A stretch of 64,000 bases of DNA from Prorocentrum cordatum (Eukaryota; Sar; Dinophyceae; Prorocentrales; Prorocentraceae): positions 17,501 through 81,500 of the forward strand of contig CAUYUJ010018302.1 of the NCBI GenBank assembly GCA_963575745.1, given 5' to 3'. Shown here in pieces: positions 20,793 to 31,729 of this stretch. Every line of letters starts with the position of its first letter. Positions within the stretch are counted from its first letter, which is position 1. The position numbers and the translations under genes were made by a program. The notes below the pieces were generated by a model. That model was not told the DNA's origin, made no database searches, and saw nothing but the letters and a program-made list of their open reading frames with translations.

Positions 20793-22480
20793 CACCGCGG
20801 TAGCTCCAGGGAGGGCGCGCGCCTCTTCTCTGCAGCTGGAGCTCGGCAGGAGCTCCCGGACGGCGGCTCCGACTCCCCGGCACCCAGACTGTTCTCCCGT
20901 GCTCTGCCGCGCTCGGTGCCCGAGGCCGCTTGCGACCCCCTCACCCGCCGACGCTCGGCGGTCGGGCCCTGTCCCGTTCGCCCCCCGCGGCCGCCCTCTG
21001 CTATCCCAGTCGCCCTCACGCCCCGTGCCCGGCGCGCCCCCGCTGGTACCGACCCCCGCAGCTGCGTTCGCCGGCGCTGCGGATTCAGAAAAAAACCGTG
21101 CCCAGAGTTGTGGCCCGAGTCCTTGGCGGCAGGAGGCATCTCAAGGGGGTGCCTCGGTGAGCGCGGGCGGCGGGTCCCCGATTCGTTCCAGCCGTGAGGG
21201 AGGGAGTCGTGGTCCTTGCGTACCCCTCCGGGGAACCGATCGGCTTCGGACGCCCTTTTTCGGGAGATCGTCGAGACGATGGGTTCTTTCTTTCTCTTCC
21301 ATGGTCGTGGTGGCGCCGCGGGGGGGAGGGGGGACCCCCATCATAACGAGATGGCACGTCCATCTCTGCGCCAGGTCCGACATGGAAAGCACGAGTGGAG
21401 TTCGGCATGAGGCGGTGCAATCGAGGTTGCAGATTTGCTCCAGCGCGGGCACTGGTAAGCGACGCGCGTGCGCCCAAGTGCAACGACAAGAAGGAGCGCA
21501 AGCGGTCGGCGCGATAATACACATGTTACTCGCCTCCCGCTATTCGGGTTGATGCTTAACTTGGGCCCTCAGCTGTGTTTCTCTTCTCGCCCGGAGCCAG
21601 AAACGGTACGGCGTGCACGCCCTTTCAATGCTTCCAGATTATGTCCAAAATCGGCATTGGTCGAGCTCGTGTTCAGGATGGACTAGTCAGAGATGGCATT
21701 ACGAAAGCCTTGCCCAGTAGGGGCTCATGTGAGGAAGCAGCGGGGGCGGCAATCTGGGCAGGTAGCGCCAGTAAGGGACACATGGGCTGACGTCGAGAGT
21801 TGAAAGCCAACTTTGTCGGTAATCAGAGTTGCTGAGGCCAGTGGAGTTGGTAGTGCCGGAGCCAGCGTTGGCAGCAATCGGGTCTGGCGAGGCTGGTGGG
21901 GGCCAGCGGGGGTTGGTGCCGAGCACCAGAGATGATGGCAGTCAGCACTAGTGTAAGCAGTAGAGGCGGATGTCGAGAGTTAGCTTTGGCGGCGATCGGG
22001 GCTATCGGGGTCTACTGCAGTCTCGCAGGGGCTAGAGTCATCGATAATGGCAATCAGGGCTCTACTGGGTTCTGGTTGGGGGGCTGGCGAAGGGGACGCG
22101 CAATGGCGTCAAAAACGATTGGTGCCGCTAGTCTGAGGACTTGCAGGGGATGGGTGGGTGGTTGGGCAGATCCACGGGGACCACAAATCCCGCACATCCT
22201 CCATTGGGAAACTCAGATCGACAATTGTTTGGGAATGTCTAATCGACCTGTTTCTGGTAGAACTGGATGCTACCCCTCGCATCCAAACCGTTTCATCAGG
22301 AGCTCTCGTGCATTGGCGACGATTCAGCTTGGGCCAGCGGAAGGGACAGGAAGGGTCCGAATGCCCAAGCGACTGGAGGGGAGACGGGGTGCAGAGAGGG
22401 AAGGAAGGGAGAAAGTTGGGCGGAAAAAAGTGGAGATTGCTTGGTTTGAGAAGGGTGTGGCATTACATATGTTAAGGGAG
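20793..22480. other. Intronic spacer, GC-rich then mixed
   Basis: 20,800-21,200 is very GC-rich and open in several frames on both strands; I see no family motif and treat it as non-coding. 21,200-22,480 is unique, with a loose repeat of GGCAATCGGGGCT/GGTGCCG-type words around 21,840-22,040. No gene is supported. Confidence 0.35.
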
Positions 22481-22740
22481 ATGAAGAAGCGAGACAGAGA
22501 TAGGGAGAGAGACAGAGAAAGAGAGAGAGACTCGACTGACTGACTGACTGATTGACTGACAGAGATGGATAGGGAGGGAATGGGAGAGAACGGGAGAGAG
22601 AGAGAGAGAGAGCGAGCGAGCGAGCGAGCGAGCGAACGCGCGAGAGGAGAGAGAGGAGGCAGAAAAAGATAAACAGACAGAGAGAGAGGAGGAGAGAGAG
22701 AGAGAGGCAGATAGAGAGAGAGGGGGCATAAGAGAGAAAG
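22480..22740. repeat. (GA)n satellite with GACT and GAGC blocks
   Basis: GAGA-rich tract with a TGAC tetranucleotide block (22,533-22,560) and a GAGC block (22,611-22,636), ending in TATATA (22,750-22,768). Confidence 0.9.
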
Positions 22741-22837
22741 AGAGGATTCTATATATATACACATATATACCTATACGACCACCCTTCGGGTGATAAGGAG
22801 GTTGTAGGGGGGGAGAGGGGGGGGGAACCAACATCTG

Positions 22838-23372
22838 ACTCAATCGATCTCACTATCGATCTCACTCAACGGGACACCACGGGACACCACGGTACACTCG
22901 TCGATCTCACTACCGATCTCACTCAACGGGCCACCACGGGACACCACGGGACACGGCGGGACACCTCTCGATCTCACTATCGGTCTCACTATCGATCTCA
23001 CTATCGATCTCACTCAGCGGGACACCATAGGACACCACGGGACACCTCGGGACACCACATCGATCTCACTATCGATCTCACGATCGATCTCATTATCGAT
23101 CCCACTCAACGGGACACCACGGGACACCTGTCGGTCTCACTATCGATCTCACGATCGATCTCACTCCACGGGACACCACGGGACACCACGGGACAACGGC
23201 GGGACACCGCGCGGCACCGGCCGCCGGAGGAGAAACATTTGGTCCGGCCGCGGCCCAGCCACAGGAGGATTTCGGGACACCAGCGGGACACCGGCGGGAC
23301 ACCGCGCGGCACCGGCCGCCGGAGGAGTTACACTTGATCCAGCCGCGGCCCAGCCACAGGAGGATGTCCTCT
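22838..23372. repeat. Compound repeat: GATCTCACTATC and GGGACACCAC words
   Basis: A 12-mer close to CGATCTCACTAT alternates with a 10-mer GGGACACCAC in varying numbers. At 23,195-23,365 a unit of about 85 bp (GGGACACCGCGCGGCACCGG, CCGCCGGAGGAG, then CGCGGCCCAGCCACAGGAGG) is present twice. No coding evidence. Confidence 0.9.
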
Positions 23373-23499
23373 CGCCCGCCTGCACAGCTTCGCCTCGCCC
23401 GCACGCACGCACGGCACGCACGACAAGAACCCGAAACCGAAATCGATTTCCCGGTAGTGGGGGTCTCCGTTTCACGTCGGACTCACCCCCCAACCTCCG

Positions 23500-23512
23500 A
23501 CACATATATATC

Positions 23513-23547
<35 letters not shown>

Positions 23548-23720
23548 GAGAGAGAACGAGCGAGAGAAGAGAGAGAGAGAGAGAGGGGGAGATATAGAGA
23601 GAGATAGAGAGGGGAAGAGAGGGGGAGGGAGGGAGGGAGGGAGTGGGAGTGGAAGAGGAAGAGAAAAGGAGAGGGGAAAAACTGCGAGAGAGAGAGAGAG
23701 TAAGGGAGAAGACACGAGGG
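23500..23720. repeat. (TA)n then (GA)n/(GGGA)n satellite
   Basis: TATATA block at 23,506-23,546 followed by GAGA and GGGAGG repeats. Confidence 0.9.
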
Positions 23721-24984
23721 ACGAAGTGAGGAGGAAGGAGGAAGAAAGGGAGGCAAAACGAGGCATGAGGGGTGGGAAAGAAGTACAATGACGGCGGCAG
23801 CGTGAGAGGACCAGGGCAAGATAGGGGTGAGGCGGGGGGTAGGAGAGACGTCGGGCAAAGATCACAAGGAGAGGGGCCGAACGGTCTTACACTGTCCACC
23901 GGTGCTTGGCTGAAGTTGGGATCCGCGGTGCGGATGCTAGTTGTTGTTGTGTCATGTTAGGGTTGGTGTTGTGTTGTCGTCGTCCCACCCGCGACCCGCC
24001 CCATGACCCACCCGCGACCCACCCGCCACGCACTTGCGACCCACCCGCGACCCACCCACGTTGTTTTGACAAAAAATCCACGCTTGCGGCGGGCTCGTCG
24101 CACAATATGTACAGATCGGCGCCCGCGGCGGGCTTCTTCACATTTCCTTTTGAGCCCCGCCGACTGTCGACGACCACCCCCCCGTCCCCTCACTCTTTTC
24201 CGCAATTGCGGTGGCGATGGCATGTCAGTCGACTCCTGGTGTAATCGCACCTTGTGTGCTTGGTTGCCCCTCGGGCCTTTGCTGGAATGTTCGCGGCACG
24301 TGGTGCCCGCTCCCCAAAGGTAACCTTAACGCTCTTCTGCTCAGTCGCCCAATCAGCCATGCATGATGCATCGGGATGGCAGCTTTTGGAACATTGTGGT
24401 GTATACATTTCCCGTGCTCTTTGAGAACCTCCCCCCTCTCACTCACCCTCGGCTCGCCTTTTCGCATTTCGAACACCTTCCCTATCCTCCCGTCAATGTC
24501 TCCCTCATCCTCCTTTCGCATCCATCCTAGGCAATTTCTCCTCCCACTTCATATCCCCTCCCACCCCTGTTCCTTCCTCGCGTTCCCTCCGCTTCCGTCC
24601 TCCAAACCGGCCACAGGTAGAGCCCGCGGAGTCTAGGGCCGTATCGTTGGGCAGAACGTTGTGACATTCCCTCTCCCCCCTCGCCGTGCCCATTTCAAAT
24701 CAATGTTGTCTTTCTCCTCTTCCGCCTCCTGTCCTCCTACCCCTCGCCACCCTCCCCTCATTCAACCTCTCCGCTTCCTCCCCCCTCCATCGTTTCACCC
24801 TCGCTCCTGGCACCAGACCCGTTTTAGGGCGGGCGGCCATCAGAGCCAGGCGAGGGGGAAGTGCGCCCACCGCGGCCGACATCGTCGCGCGGTGCGCCGC
24901 TATCGGCCCGCTGCGCGCGCGAGGCATGCCGCCCCATCACCCTCCCCCCCCCCCCTGGGCCGCTGCGAAGCCTGCCCTGGCGAG
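23721..24984. other. Intron end before the TM5-6 exon
   Basis: Contains an ACCCACCCGCG decamer array at 23,985-24,060 and pyrimidine-rich DNA at 24,420-24,800. No separate gene is supported. It ends CCTGGCGAG, the acceptor. Confidence 0.45.
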
Positions 24985-25112
24985 GCATCTTGTTGGTCCT
25001 GGCTGGGGCGTACATGCTCTCGCAGGGCCCTGGGGCGGCGGCGGACGCGGACTGGCGCTGGGCCGCCCGCGTTGGCGTGCTCCTGTCGGCGGTCCAGCTG
25101 GCGCTGGTGCAG
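24985..25112 (+). CDS. MFS transporter gene, TM5-TM6 exon
   Basis: Acceptor GGCGAG|GC, donor GTGCAG|GCCGCC (GC type, phase 0). With one base from the previous exon it reads (G)ILLVLAGAYMLSQGPG, a short acidic loop, DWRWAARVGVLL, then SAVQLALVQ. Helix 5, the D-W-R-W loop (compare the G-W-R-W of sugar porters) and helix 6 are all in place. Joining in phase 0 to 28,562 gives L-V-Q-F-L-P-E-T-P-R-W-L, the family's central motif. A TCC tract begins about 25 bp after the donor. Confidence 0.85.
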
Positions 25113-25135
25113 GCCGCCTGCCCGCTCGCTCTCAG

Positions 25136-25342
25136 CCTCCCTCTTCCTCCTCCTCTTCCTCCTCCTCCTCCTCCTCCTCTCCTCTCCTCTCCTTCCTCCT
25201 CCTCCTCCTCCTCCTCCTCCTCCTCCTCCTCCTCCTCCTCCTCCTCTCCTCCTCTCCTCCTCCTCCTCCTCCTCCTCCTCCTCCTCCTCCTCCTCTTCCT
25301 CCTCCTCCTCCCTCCCCCTCCTCCTCCTCCTCCTCCTCCTCC
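25136..25342. repeat. (TCC)n microsatellite
   Basis: About 205 bp of TCC/CTC triplets directly following the TM5-6 exon. Artefactual Ser/Pro/Leu frames. Confidence 0.95.
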
Positions 25343-25938
25343 ACCGGCGGACGCGGGTCTGCCGCGCGCCGGAAGCACTGTGGTCGGGAGCCGGCGCAGC
25401 CCCCCAACCCCAGGACAAGCACACCGCTCAGCGGCATGCAAGCCTCAGAGCCGAGGGGGTGCGCCGACCGGGGCCTATACCTCGCTTACACGGGAGCTTG
25501 GCGCCGACGGACAGCATGGCGTGGCCGAGCGCGAGCGCCGGTCGCCCGCCCCCGGCGCCGTCCGCAGCTCTGCGCCCCCCGGCCGCCGTCGGGCCCTGGT
25601 GGTTCGGCGCCTTGGGCCCCGCGGCCGCTGCGCACCCAGCTCTGTCCGCCCCAGCCGCGGCGGCGCGTCTCCCCAGCGCCGCCCCCCGCGGGGGCAGCAG
25701 CGGCAGCAGCGCCGCGCCCGCCAGCGCCCCTGCCAGTCGAGCGCTCAGCTCCGCGCGGCCGCCGCAGCGCCGCCCTGCCCGCGCCCCGCCGTCGGTCCAG
25801 CGCGGCGCCGCCGCACGCCCGGCGGGCGGCGCCGTCAGCTCGGCGCCTGCGCGCGCGCGGCTCGGGCGTGGCCCACGGCGTCAGCGGCCTGCCCAGCGGC
25901 AGCGGGGCGCCCGTAGCGCAGGTCCGTCAGCAGGCAGC
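25343..25938. other. GC-extreme region next to the LINE fragment
   Basis: Very GC-rich DNA open in most frames. On the minus strand it lies immediately 3' of the endonuclease-bearing fragment and may be its 3' untranslated part. No domain is recognised. Confidence 0.3.
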
Positions 25939-27187
25939 TCAGCCCCCTCCGGGGTTCCCGCGCCGGGCGCCGGCGGCCCAGCCCTGCGCTTGCGTCGCCG
26001 CCAGCACCGCGTCGGCGGCGTTGCGCTGGAGGACGCACCCGAGCGACTGGTGCAGTCGCCGGATGGCCGCCGAGCGCTCCGTGTCTTGCGCGGGCGCCAG
26101 CAGCCGCGTCAGGGCCAGCGCCTCCTCGCCCAGGCGGCCGTGGTCCTCGACCACGAAGGGCACCACGGCCACCCCGGGGTAGCGGGCCCGCTTGCGCCGC
26201 GCCGCAGCCGCCGCCGCCGCGCCGTCCCGCCGCGCAGAGCCGAGCCCGAGCGCGTCCTGCGTGAGCGCGCTCACCACGGTCAGGTCGACCATGAGCGGCT
26301 CAGCAAGGCGCGGGGCGTGGACGACGAGGTCCATCCGCGCCTCGGGGCTCGCGGGCGCAGCGTGGGGGAGCAGGACTTCGCGGTGCACGGTGCACCCCTG
26401 CTCCTCGCACCACTCCGCGAGAGCCGCGCAGCCCGCGTCGTGGCGGCGGACCAGCCACCCGCCCACGGCGCAGCCGCGCGCGTGCCGCCCCTTGGGGTCC
26501 AGCGGCTCGCCGCAGATCCCGCCGTGCGGGTGCCGGTGCTGGCAGAGCCTCGGCTGTCGCGGCCCCGCTGCGCCCGCCTCCAGCGGGGGGCCTGTGCAGC
26601 CCGGCAGGTCGAGGTGCAGCCGGTGCCGCAGCGCAATGTCGAACTGCGCGTTGGTCAGTCGGTGGCAGGGCAGCGTCGGCACCTGCAGGAGCGCGCCCGC
26701 CCCGGGGCCCCCAGCGGAGCGCAGGGCGGCCGCCGCCAGGGGGTCCGCGGCCGCTTCGTCGGCAGCGAGGCGGGCAGCCGCAGCGAGGGGGGCCGTAGCC
26801 AGAGTGTGCTGCGTTGCTGCCAGTGCCTCGTCGCCCACGTGGGCGGTGTCGTCTCCCAGAGCGGCCCGGAGCGTCGCTGTGGCCGCCGGCAGGCTGCGGC
26901 GCGCCCAGGGGCTCACCGCGGTCAAGGCGCTGGCGCTCTCCAGGCCCAGCCGCCGCAGGCAGTGCGGCAAGCAGAGGTGCCAAGAGGCGGCGTGCGCCGC
27001 GGGGGCCGTGAGCTCCGCGCTCTGCAGCCCTTCGCCCCCGGCCGCGCCAGCGAGGAAGAGTTTCCGGCAAGTGGTGTCGCCCAGCGCCTCGCCCAGGGCG
27101 TGCTCGTACTCTGCGGCCAGCGCCCGGTCCAGAGCCCGCGCTTCCTCGCTCGGGAGTCCGCAGGTGCGCGCCAGGAAAGTGTAGTCA
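25939..27187 (-). pseudogene. LINE fragment: zinc knuckle plus restriction-like endonuclease domain
   Basis: An uninterrupted minus-strand frame of about 410 codons. Near its middle it has a Cys/His cluster (LCQHRHPHGGICGEPL then GRHARGCAVGG), followed by WLVRRHDAGC, an E-V-L-L-P strand, ARMDLVVHAP and PLMVDLTVV. A C-x(n)-C-G-x(n)-H-x(4)-C knuckle followed by two Asp strands fits the PD-(D/E)xK restriction-like endonuclease at the C terminus of R2/NeSL-type and many protist non-LTR retrotransposons. No reverse transcriptase is found upstream: the frame runs into a (TCC)n block at 27,188. It is thus a 5'-truncated copy inside a host intron, antisense to the host gene. Whether this domain itself is intact cannot be told from one copy. 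Confidence 0.65.
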
Positions 27188-27396
27188 GGCTCCTCCTCCT
27201 CCTCCTCCTCCTCCTCCTCCTCCTCCTCCTCCTCCTCCTCCTCCTCCTCCTCCTCCTCCTCCTCCTCCTCCTCCTCCTCCTCCTCCTCCTCCTCCTCCTC
27301 CTCCTCCTCCTCCTCCTCCTCCTCCTCCTCCTCCTCCTCCTCCTCCTCCTCCTCCTCCTCTCCTCCTCCTCCTCCTCCTCCTCCTCCTCCTCTCGC
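27188..27396. repeat. (TCC)n, nearly perfect
   Basis: About 205 bp of almost pure TCC with one TC slip near 27,360. On the minus strand it reads poly-Glu fused to the LINE fragment, which is an artefact of adjacency. Confidence 0.97.
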
Positions 27397-28561
27397 TCTC
27401 AGGCCGCTCCCTCGCGCTCTTGTCCGCCGGACCCTGCCTAGACCTTCTGCCTCCTTCCCGCCCTCCCTTCGTCGCTCGCTCTGTGGCCCGCTCGCCGCTC
27501 GGTGCCTCCGTCCTGCGCGCGTTGTCTGCCCTCTCGCTTTCGCCGAGCCCCTCCGTGCCGATGTACAAGCTGTACACGCGTGCATATGTCCTTATGTCTC
27601 TCCACGCACATACTCTGGGTTTCTTATTAAGCGTGGGGGTACCCCCCCGACGGGGGTCAACCTCGCCTCGTCGTCGCGCCGCGACGGGGGTCGAAGCGCC
27701 TTCGGCGCGCGGTGGCTACCCGCGACGGGGGTCGATGTGGGGTTGTCGGCGGGGGTGACGCCCCCCCGACCTTATTCAGAAACTCGGAGTATGTGTATGT
27801 CCTTATGACTCCCCACGCACATACGTATAGGCATGCGCATACGTGTGCACCAAGTTATGGATGCGTGAATGTACAGCGACATTGCGGCGCGCATGCACAT
27901 TCAGCTGAGCTACGCACTATGAATGCATATACAGATACGTGCAGGTACGTAGTAGTTCACGCGTACGCGCACGCAAAATGATGCGCCCACATGGGCCGCA
28001 GTCCAAGATGCATGCACGTGTAAATATGGCCATGTGTACGTGTGCATATACATACACTCATACACATACGCACACATATGCATAGACATATGTGTATAAG
28101 TGTTCACCTATACCTGCTCATTTGTACATCTTTATATCTGTGTATATATAACTATGTGACTATGTGCGTACATGCATATACCTGTGCGTGTACAGATCCA
28201 TGTACATACACACATACTAACGCATAGGCCTGTGTGAATAGATGAACATGTGCGTATGCATGTGCATGTACAACTACATACGCACATGCATATAAAGACA
28301 GATGCATGTACAGATGCATCTACATGTACGTCTACATCGACATTTGCATATACATCTGCATAACCATGTGTACATATATATATATATGTTGAGACATATG
28401 CATATACGCCCCCTCCCCCCTAAGTTTCCGACCCGCACCTCGATGACATCTCGCGCATTCCACCCACTATACATTGCAGGTTGCCACATCGTCTTACTGG
28501 TCTTCCCCGTCCTCTTCAACTTTCTCATCCGTCCCCTCCCTGCTGCAACGCGTCCCGTCAG
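27397..28561. other. Intron end before the loop exon
   Basis: Includes a GACGGGGGTCGA-type repeat (about 27,650-27,740) and a CATATGTGCATAC-rich satellite (27,780-28,390) ending in TATATATA. No gene. The end is pyrimidine-rich and closes with CCGTCAG. Confidence 0.5.
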
Positions 28562-28660
28562 TTCCTGCCAGAGACGCCACGCTGGCTCGCGGCGCGGGGC
28601 TACACGGAGGAGGCCACCTTGTGTTTGCAGAGCTTGCTTTCAAATCCGGCAGAGGTCCAG
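28562..28660 (+). CDS. MFS transporter gene, PETPRWL loop exon
   Basis: Acceptor CCGTCAG|TTC, donor GTCCAG|GACATC (GA type; a GT donor 6 bp earlier at GCAGAG|GTCC is also in phase). The 33 codons read FLPETPRWLAARGYTEEATL then CLQSLLSNPAEVQ. P-E-(S/T)-P-R-W-L followed by a small helical G-x-x-E-E-A segment is diagnostic of the cytoplasmic loop after helix 6 in the sugar porter family (TC 2.A.1.1). Phase 0 at both ends. Confidence 0.85.
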
Positions 28661-29640
28661 GACATCGCTACTCTCTGCTGATTCTATCTTCGCACTCGTG
28701 CTCGCACGTACCCATGAGGGAAGTCGGGGGCAGGGCGGGGACGGAGTGAGCGGAGTGGAAGCGAAGGAGGGGGGGAGAAGGGGGAAGGGGAACAGGGGAA
28801 GAGAGGTCACGCATCGCCCCGGCGGCCATCAAGAACGGCGGTGGTCGGGGCCAGGTTCACCACTTCGCTGCGGCAGGTCTCGGCACCCCCTCCCCTCGGG
28901 GGGCCTCGACCGAAGCGCGCTCGAAACTCGTCCTGCCAGGCGGCGGCCCCTCTGACGGCAGTGCCTGGGCCTCACTCCAGCACGGCCCTGGGCAGGCCGA
29001 GTGCCACGAGGAGTGCTGCCCCAGAGAGGCTGCGCGCCGGCAGCGTGACGGGATCTGCCAGCGGCACCGCCGCCCAGCCGCGCGTGGTCTTCCCAGGCGG
29101 TCGCTCCCGCCCACCCAGCGACCGCAGGGGAACCGCCGCGCGAGATCCTCGGCGGCTGTCGGCGCGAAGCGCGGCGCAGCTCCAGCGGTCGTCGCCCAGC
29201 CCCCCGCGGCACGCCACCGCTAAGACGGACACGTGGATGATCCGATCCTCCCTGGCCTCCGCCAGATTCCTGGGCTGCAGAGAAGCCAGCAGGAAGGCGC
29301 CGAGGCGGCGCGCCCTTGCCACCTGCTCTGAGCCGTACACGTGCTGTCGCCCAAGCAGTGGTCCGCCTCTGCGAGCGGGACGAGCAGCTGGGCAGCCGTA
29401 CCGTGCAAGGCACAGCAATGTTCACTGCGGAAGCGGAGCGGCTCGTCATCGTTGGCTTCCCACCTCCGGCCCCTATTCTGAAGGTGGGCGCGCACACGTC
29501 ACGCGGCGTCTCGCGTGGGTCCATGGTCAGACTTGCTGGCCATGAGGCCGACAGCGTCGGCGGCGGGACGAGGCCACGGTGGTCCGGTGCGGGCGAACCT
29601 GCACCAGCATGGGGCAACACGTCGGGGCAAAATCTTGGGG
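28661..29640. other. Intronic GC-rich region, unassigned
   Basis: 28,830-29,500 is GC-rich and open in several frames on both strands. I cannot identify a domain. It could be LINE debris like its neighbours, but nothing in it proves that. Confidence 0.3.
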
Positions 29641-29940
29641 CACTCCTGCGAGCCTTGGGGGCGATCCTGGGGCCATCCTGGAGGAACTCGATCAAAGAAG
29701 GGGGTGTCAATTATGCCCCCCCCCCACCCCACCCACCCACCCCCAAGAGGCCGAAAGTGGCCCAATACCCTAGTAGAATCAATGATTTGTGCCCTCTCGC
29801 CGAGGCCATCTTGGACGCCCGTCCAGGGGGAGGGGGTAGGGGGAGGGGCAAGCCCCTCACCGAAGGGGAAGGCGGGGGTTGGAACAGGAAGCGCCCTGAG
29901 CCACTCACGCCCCAAAGGGCAGGTGGGAGTTGGCGAAATC
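29641..29940. repeat. Dispersed repeat D2, copy 1
   Basis: CTTGGGGGCGATCCTGGGGC words lead into GAGGCCATCTTGGACGCC, a G/C-run block (GTCCAGGGGGAGGGGG), CCGAAGGGGAAGGCGGGGG and a following GAGCCACTCACGCCCC. The same order is seen at 57,440-57,600 and, more diverged, at 58,262-58,445. All three are in the same orientation. Confidence 0.75.
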
Positions 29941-30057
29941 TGCTCTGGCACTCTCGCCCTACCAGAATCCAGCCACAACTCCAGTCCAAGACTGTGTGGT
30001 AGATTCTCCAGCGTGACGTCCGGCAACATATGTGGTCCAAACAAAGGAGAATTGAGG

Positions 30058-30243
30058 AGCGGGAGGAGGAGGGAGGAGGAGGAGGAGGAGGAGGTGGAGG
30101 AGGGGGAGGAGGGGGAGGAGGGGCAGGAGGAGGAGGAGGAGGAGCAGGAGGGGGAGGAGGGGGAGGAGGGGCAGAGGAGGAGGGGAGGAGGAGGAGGAGG
30201 AGGAGGAGGAGGGGGACGAGGAGGAGGAGGAGGAGGAGGAGGA
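30058..30243. repeat. (GGA)n purine tract
   Basis: About 185 bp of GGA/GGGGA triplets. Artefactual frames. Confidence 0.95.
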
Positions 30244-30417
30244 ATGTTGTGAACATTCCCCCACCGGAAAAGGGGCCGAATATCTTGCCAGCCGGCGGCG
30301 CTCGACCGCTGGAACGGCCGCGGCCCTGGGAAGATCCGGCCGTACAACGTCATGCGGCACGCTCGCACGTCTCAACAGAGGTTGGCCGCAGGAAAATCCC
30401 TCGCCAATATCAGGGAT

Positions 30418-30545
30418 GCCCGGTTCGGTTCGGTTCGGTTCGGTTCCGAAGTGCCTCCGGTTCGGTTCGGTTCGGTTCGGTGTCGGAGCCCTTCCGGTTC
30501 GGTTCGGCTCGTCGCTGTGAAGTTTGCCGCCCGGTTCGGCCCGGT
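30418..30545. repeat. (CGGTT)n pentanucleotide repeat
   Basis: Three arrays of CGGTT (30,420-30,446, 30,470-30,482, 30,496-30,508) separated by CCGAAGTGCCTC and TGTCGGAGCCCTTC, with scattered further CGGTTCG words to 30,550. Confidence 0.9.
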
Positions 30546-31052
30546 TCGTTGTGCGTTTGTTTCAGATTCGGATGTGGCGAGCTCCGTCCCAGAAAGTCTA
30601 ATTCATTGGCAAAACATTCGGCGGAATTCTGGACTTCGCTCACGTCGGGAAAAAGTATGCTTGGAGAGTTCGCGAGGGGCTTCCAGCGCAAGATCTCGCT
30701 GGGTGTGTTGCTTGAGATGTGGTATTAGCGCCTGGTCGAATGGGAAGACGTTTCGCAGGTTTCGTTGGAAAGTCATATCTGCAGTTCCCGCAGCAAGATT
30801 TGCTTGAAGATTCCGCTGGACATGTGATTATCTCATTACAAAGTTTCTGGTGGCTTGGCGTTGGTCGTTTGTCTGCGAGGAATCCGGATGCGGTGGGGAA
30901 CATCGAAGTGGGAAGGCTTGGGTCGGCCCAGCATTGCTCAATGTCAGGACGTGGTTCGTGGTCTCGGCGAGTACGAGGGCGCCGCTGAATTCTCCAGCGC
31001 GGAGGCCGGCTGGGGCGTGGCAGATGTTCTACCAGTCATTGTGCCGCATCGG
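30546..31052. other. Intronic spacer
   Basis: About 500 bp. Frames remain open on + across 30,590-30,728 and 30,719-30,988 without any motif I can name. It ends in the left target duplication of the MITE copy. Confidence 0.35.
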
Positions 31053-31210
31053 TTAAGTCGGGCATGTCCCTCTACAGGCAGAATACTCCAAAATAGTCAA
31101 AAAATAGTTTGTGGACGGTTTTTCGCGTATTTTCTGCTATTTCTGAAAAGTCCTGAATCTTTTTTATTTTTCGTCGAGAATCCGCCTGTAGGGGGACATG
31201 CCCGACCTAA
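31053..31210. mobile_element. MITE-like element, copy 2, with 8-bp target duplication
   Basis: The 158-bp element begins TTAAGTCGGGCATGTCCC and ends GGGACATGCCCGACCTAA, with terminal inverted repeats matching over about 26 bp apart from two mismatches. A perfect direct repeat CGCATCGG flanks it at 31,045-31,052 and 31,211-31,218. The interior shares with copy 1 the words AATAGTCAAAAAATAGT, GGACG and TTTTTCGT. The insert is AT-rich in a GC-rich region. No coding capacity. Confidence 0.92.
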
Positions 31211-31218
31211 CGCATCGG

Positions 31219-31613
31219 CTTCAGGGCAATACTTCAACCTTCAGGAGGCCTCTCGGGATCTCAGTGCCGCGCCTTTGCCATGCCCGACGCGCGCGTGCCT
31301 CTCGGGGGGGCACGCGCTCTTGCCAAGACGACACGGGTGATAGTTCTGATGACCTAATCCCGATCCAACACCCTGCTTTCCCCATCCCTCCGCCTCGCTT
31401 CCCTTTCCCACATCGGTCTGCCACGCCTGCACGAATTCCGACCCCCTCTTCTTGGCACCTCCTGCTCTGCATCTCTTTCCGGTGTCCCTCCTCCATTTCC
31501 CTTTGTTGTCCTCTCTCCCTCCCTCCCTCACATCATCTCCCCCCTTTTGCCTCCCCTCTCCTCGTTTCCGTCCGTTCTCCTCTCTCAATTTCTCTCTCGT
31601 TCTTTCTTTCTCT

Positions 31614-31644
<31 letters not shown>

Positions 31645-31653
31645 GTATTCCTT

Positions 31654-31729
<76 letters not shown>

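Noticed and set aside
20793-21200. Coding region in the GC-rich block after the GGA tract
   Set aside because: Open in several frames on both strands. No family signature, and no splice junction that would extend the transporter.
24661-27441. 926-codon + strand frame
   Set aside because: It runs through two TCC tracts and is antisense to the recognisable endonuclease fragment. It contains the TM5-6 region in a different frame from the transporter reading.
28829-29710. Minus-strand 293-codon frame
   Set aside because: GC-rich, Arg/Pro/Gly-dominated, overlaps equally long + frames, no recognisable motif.
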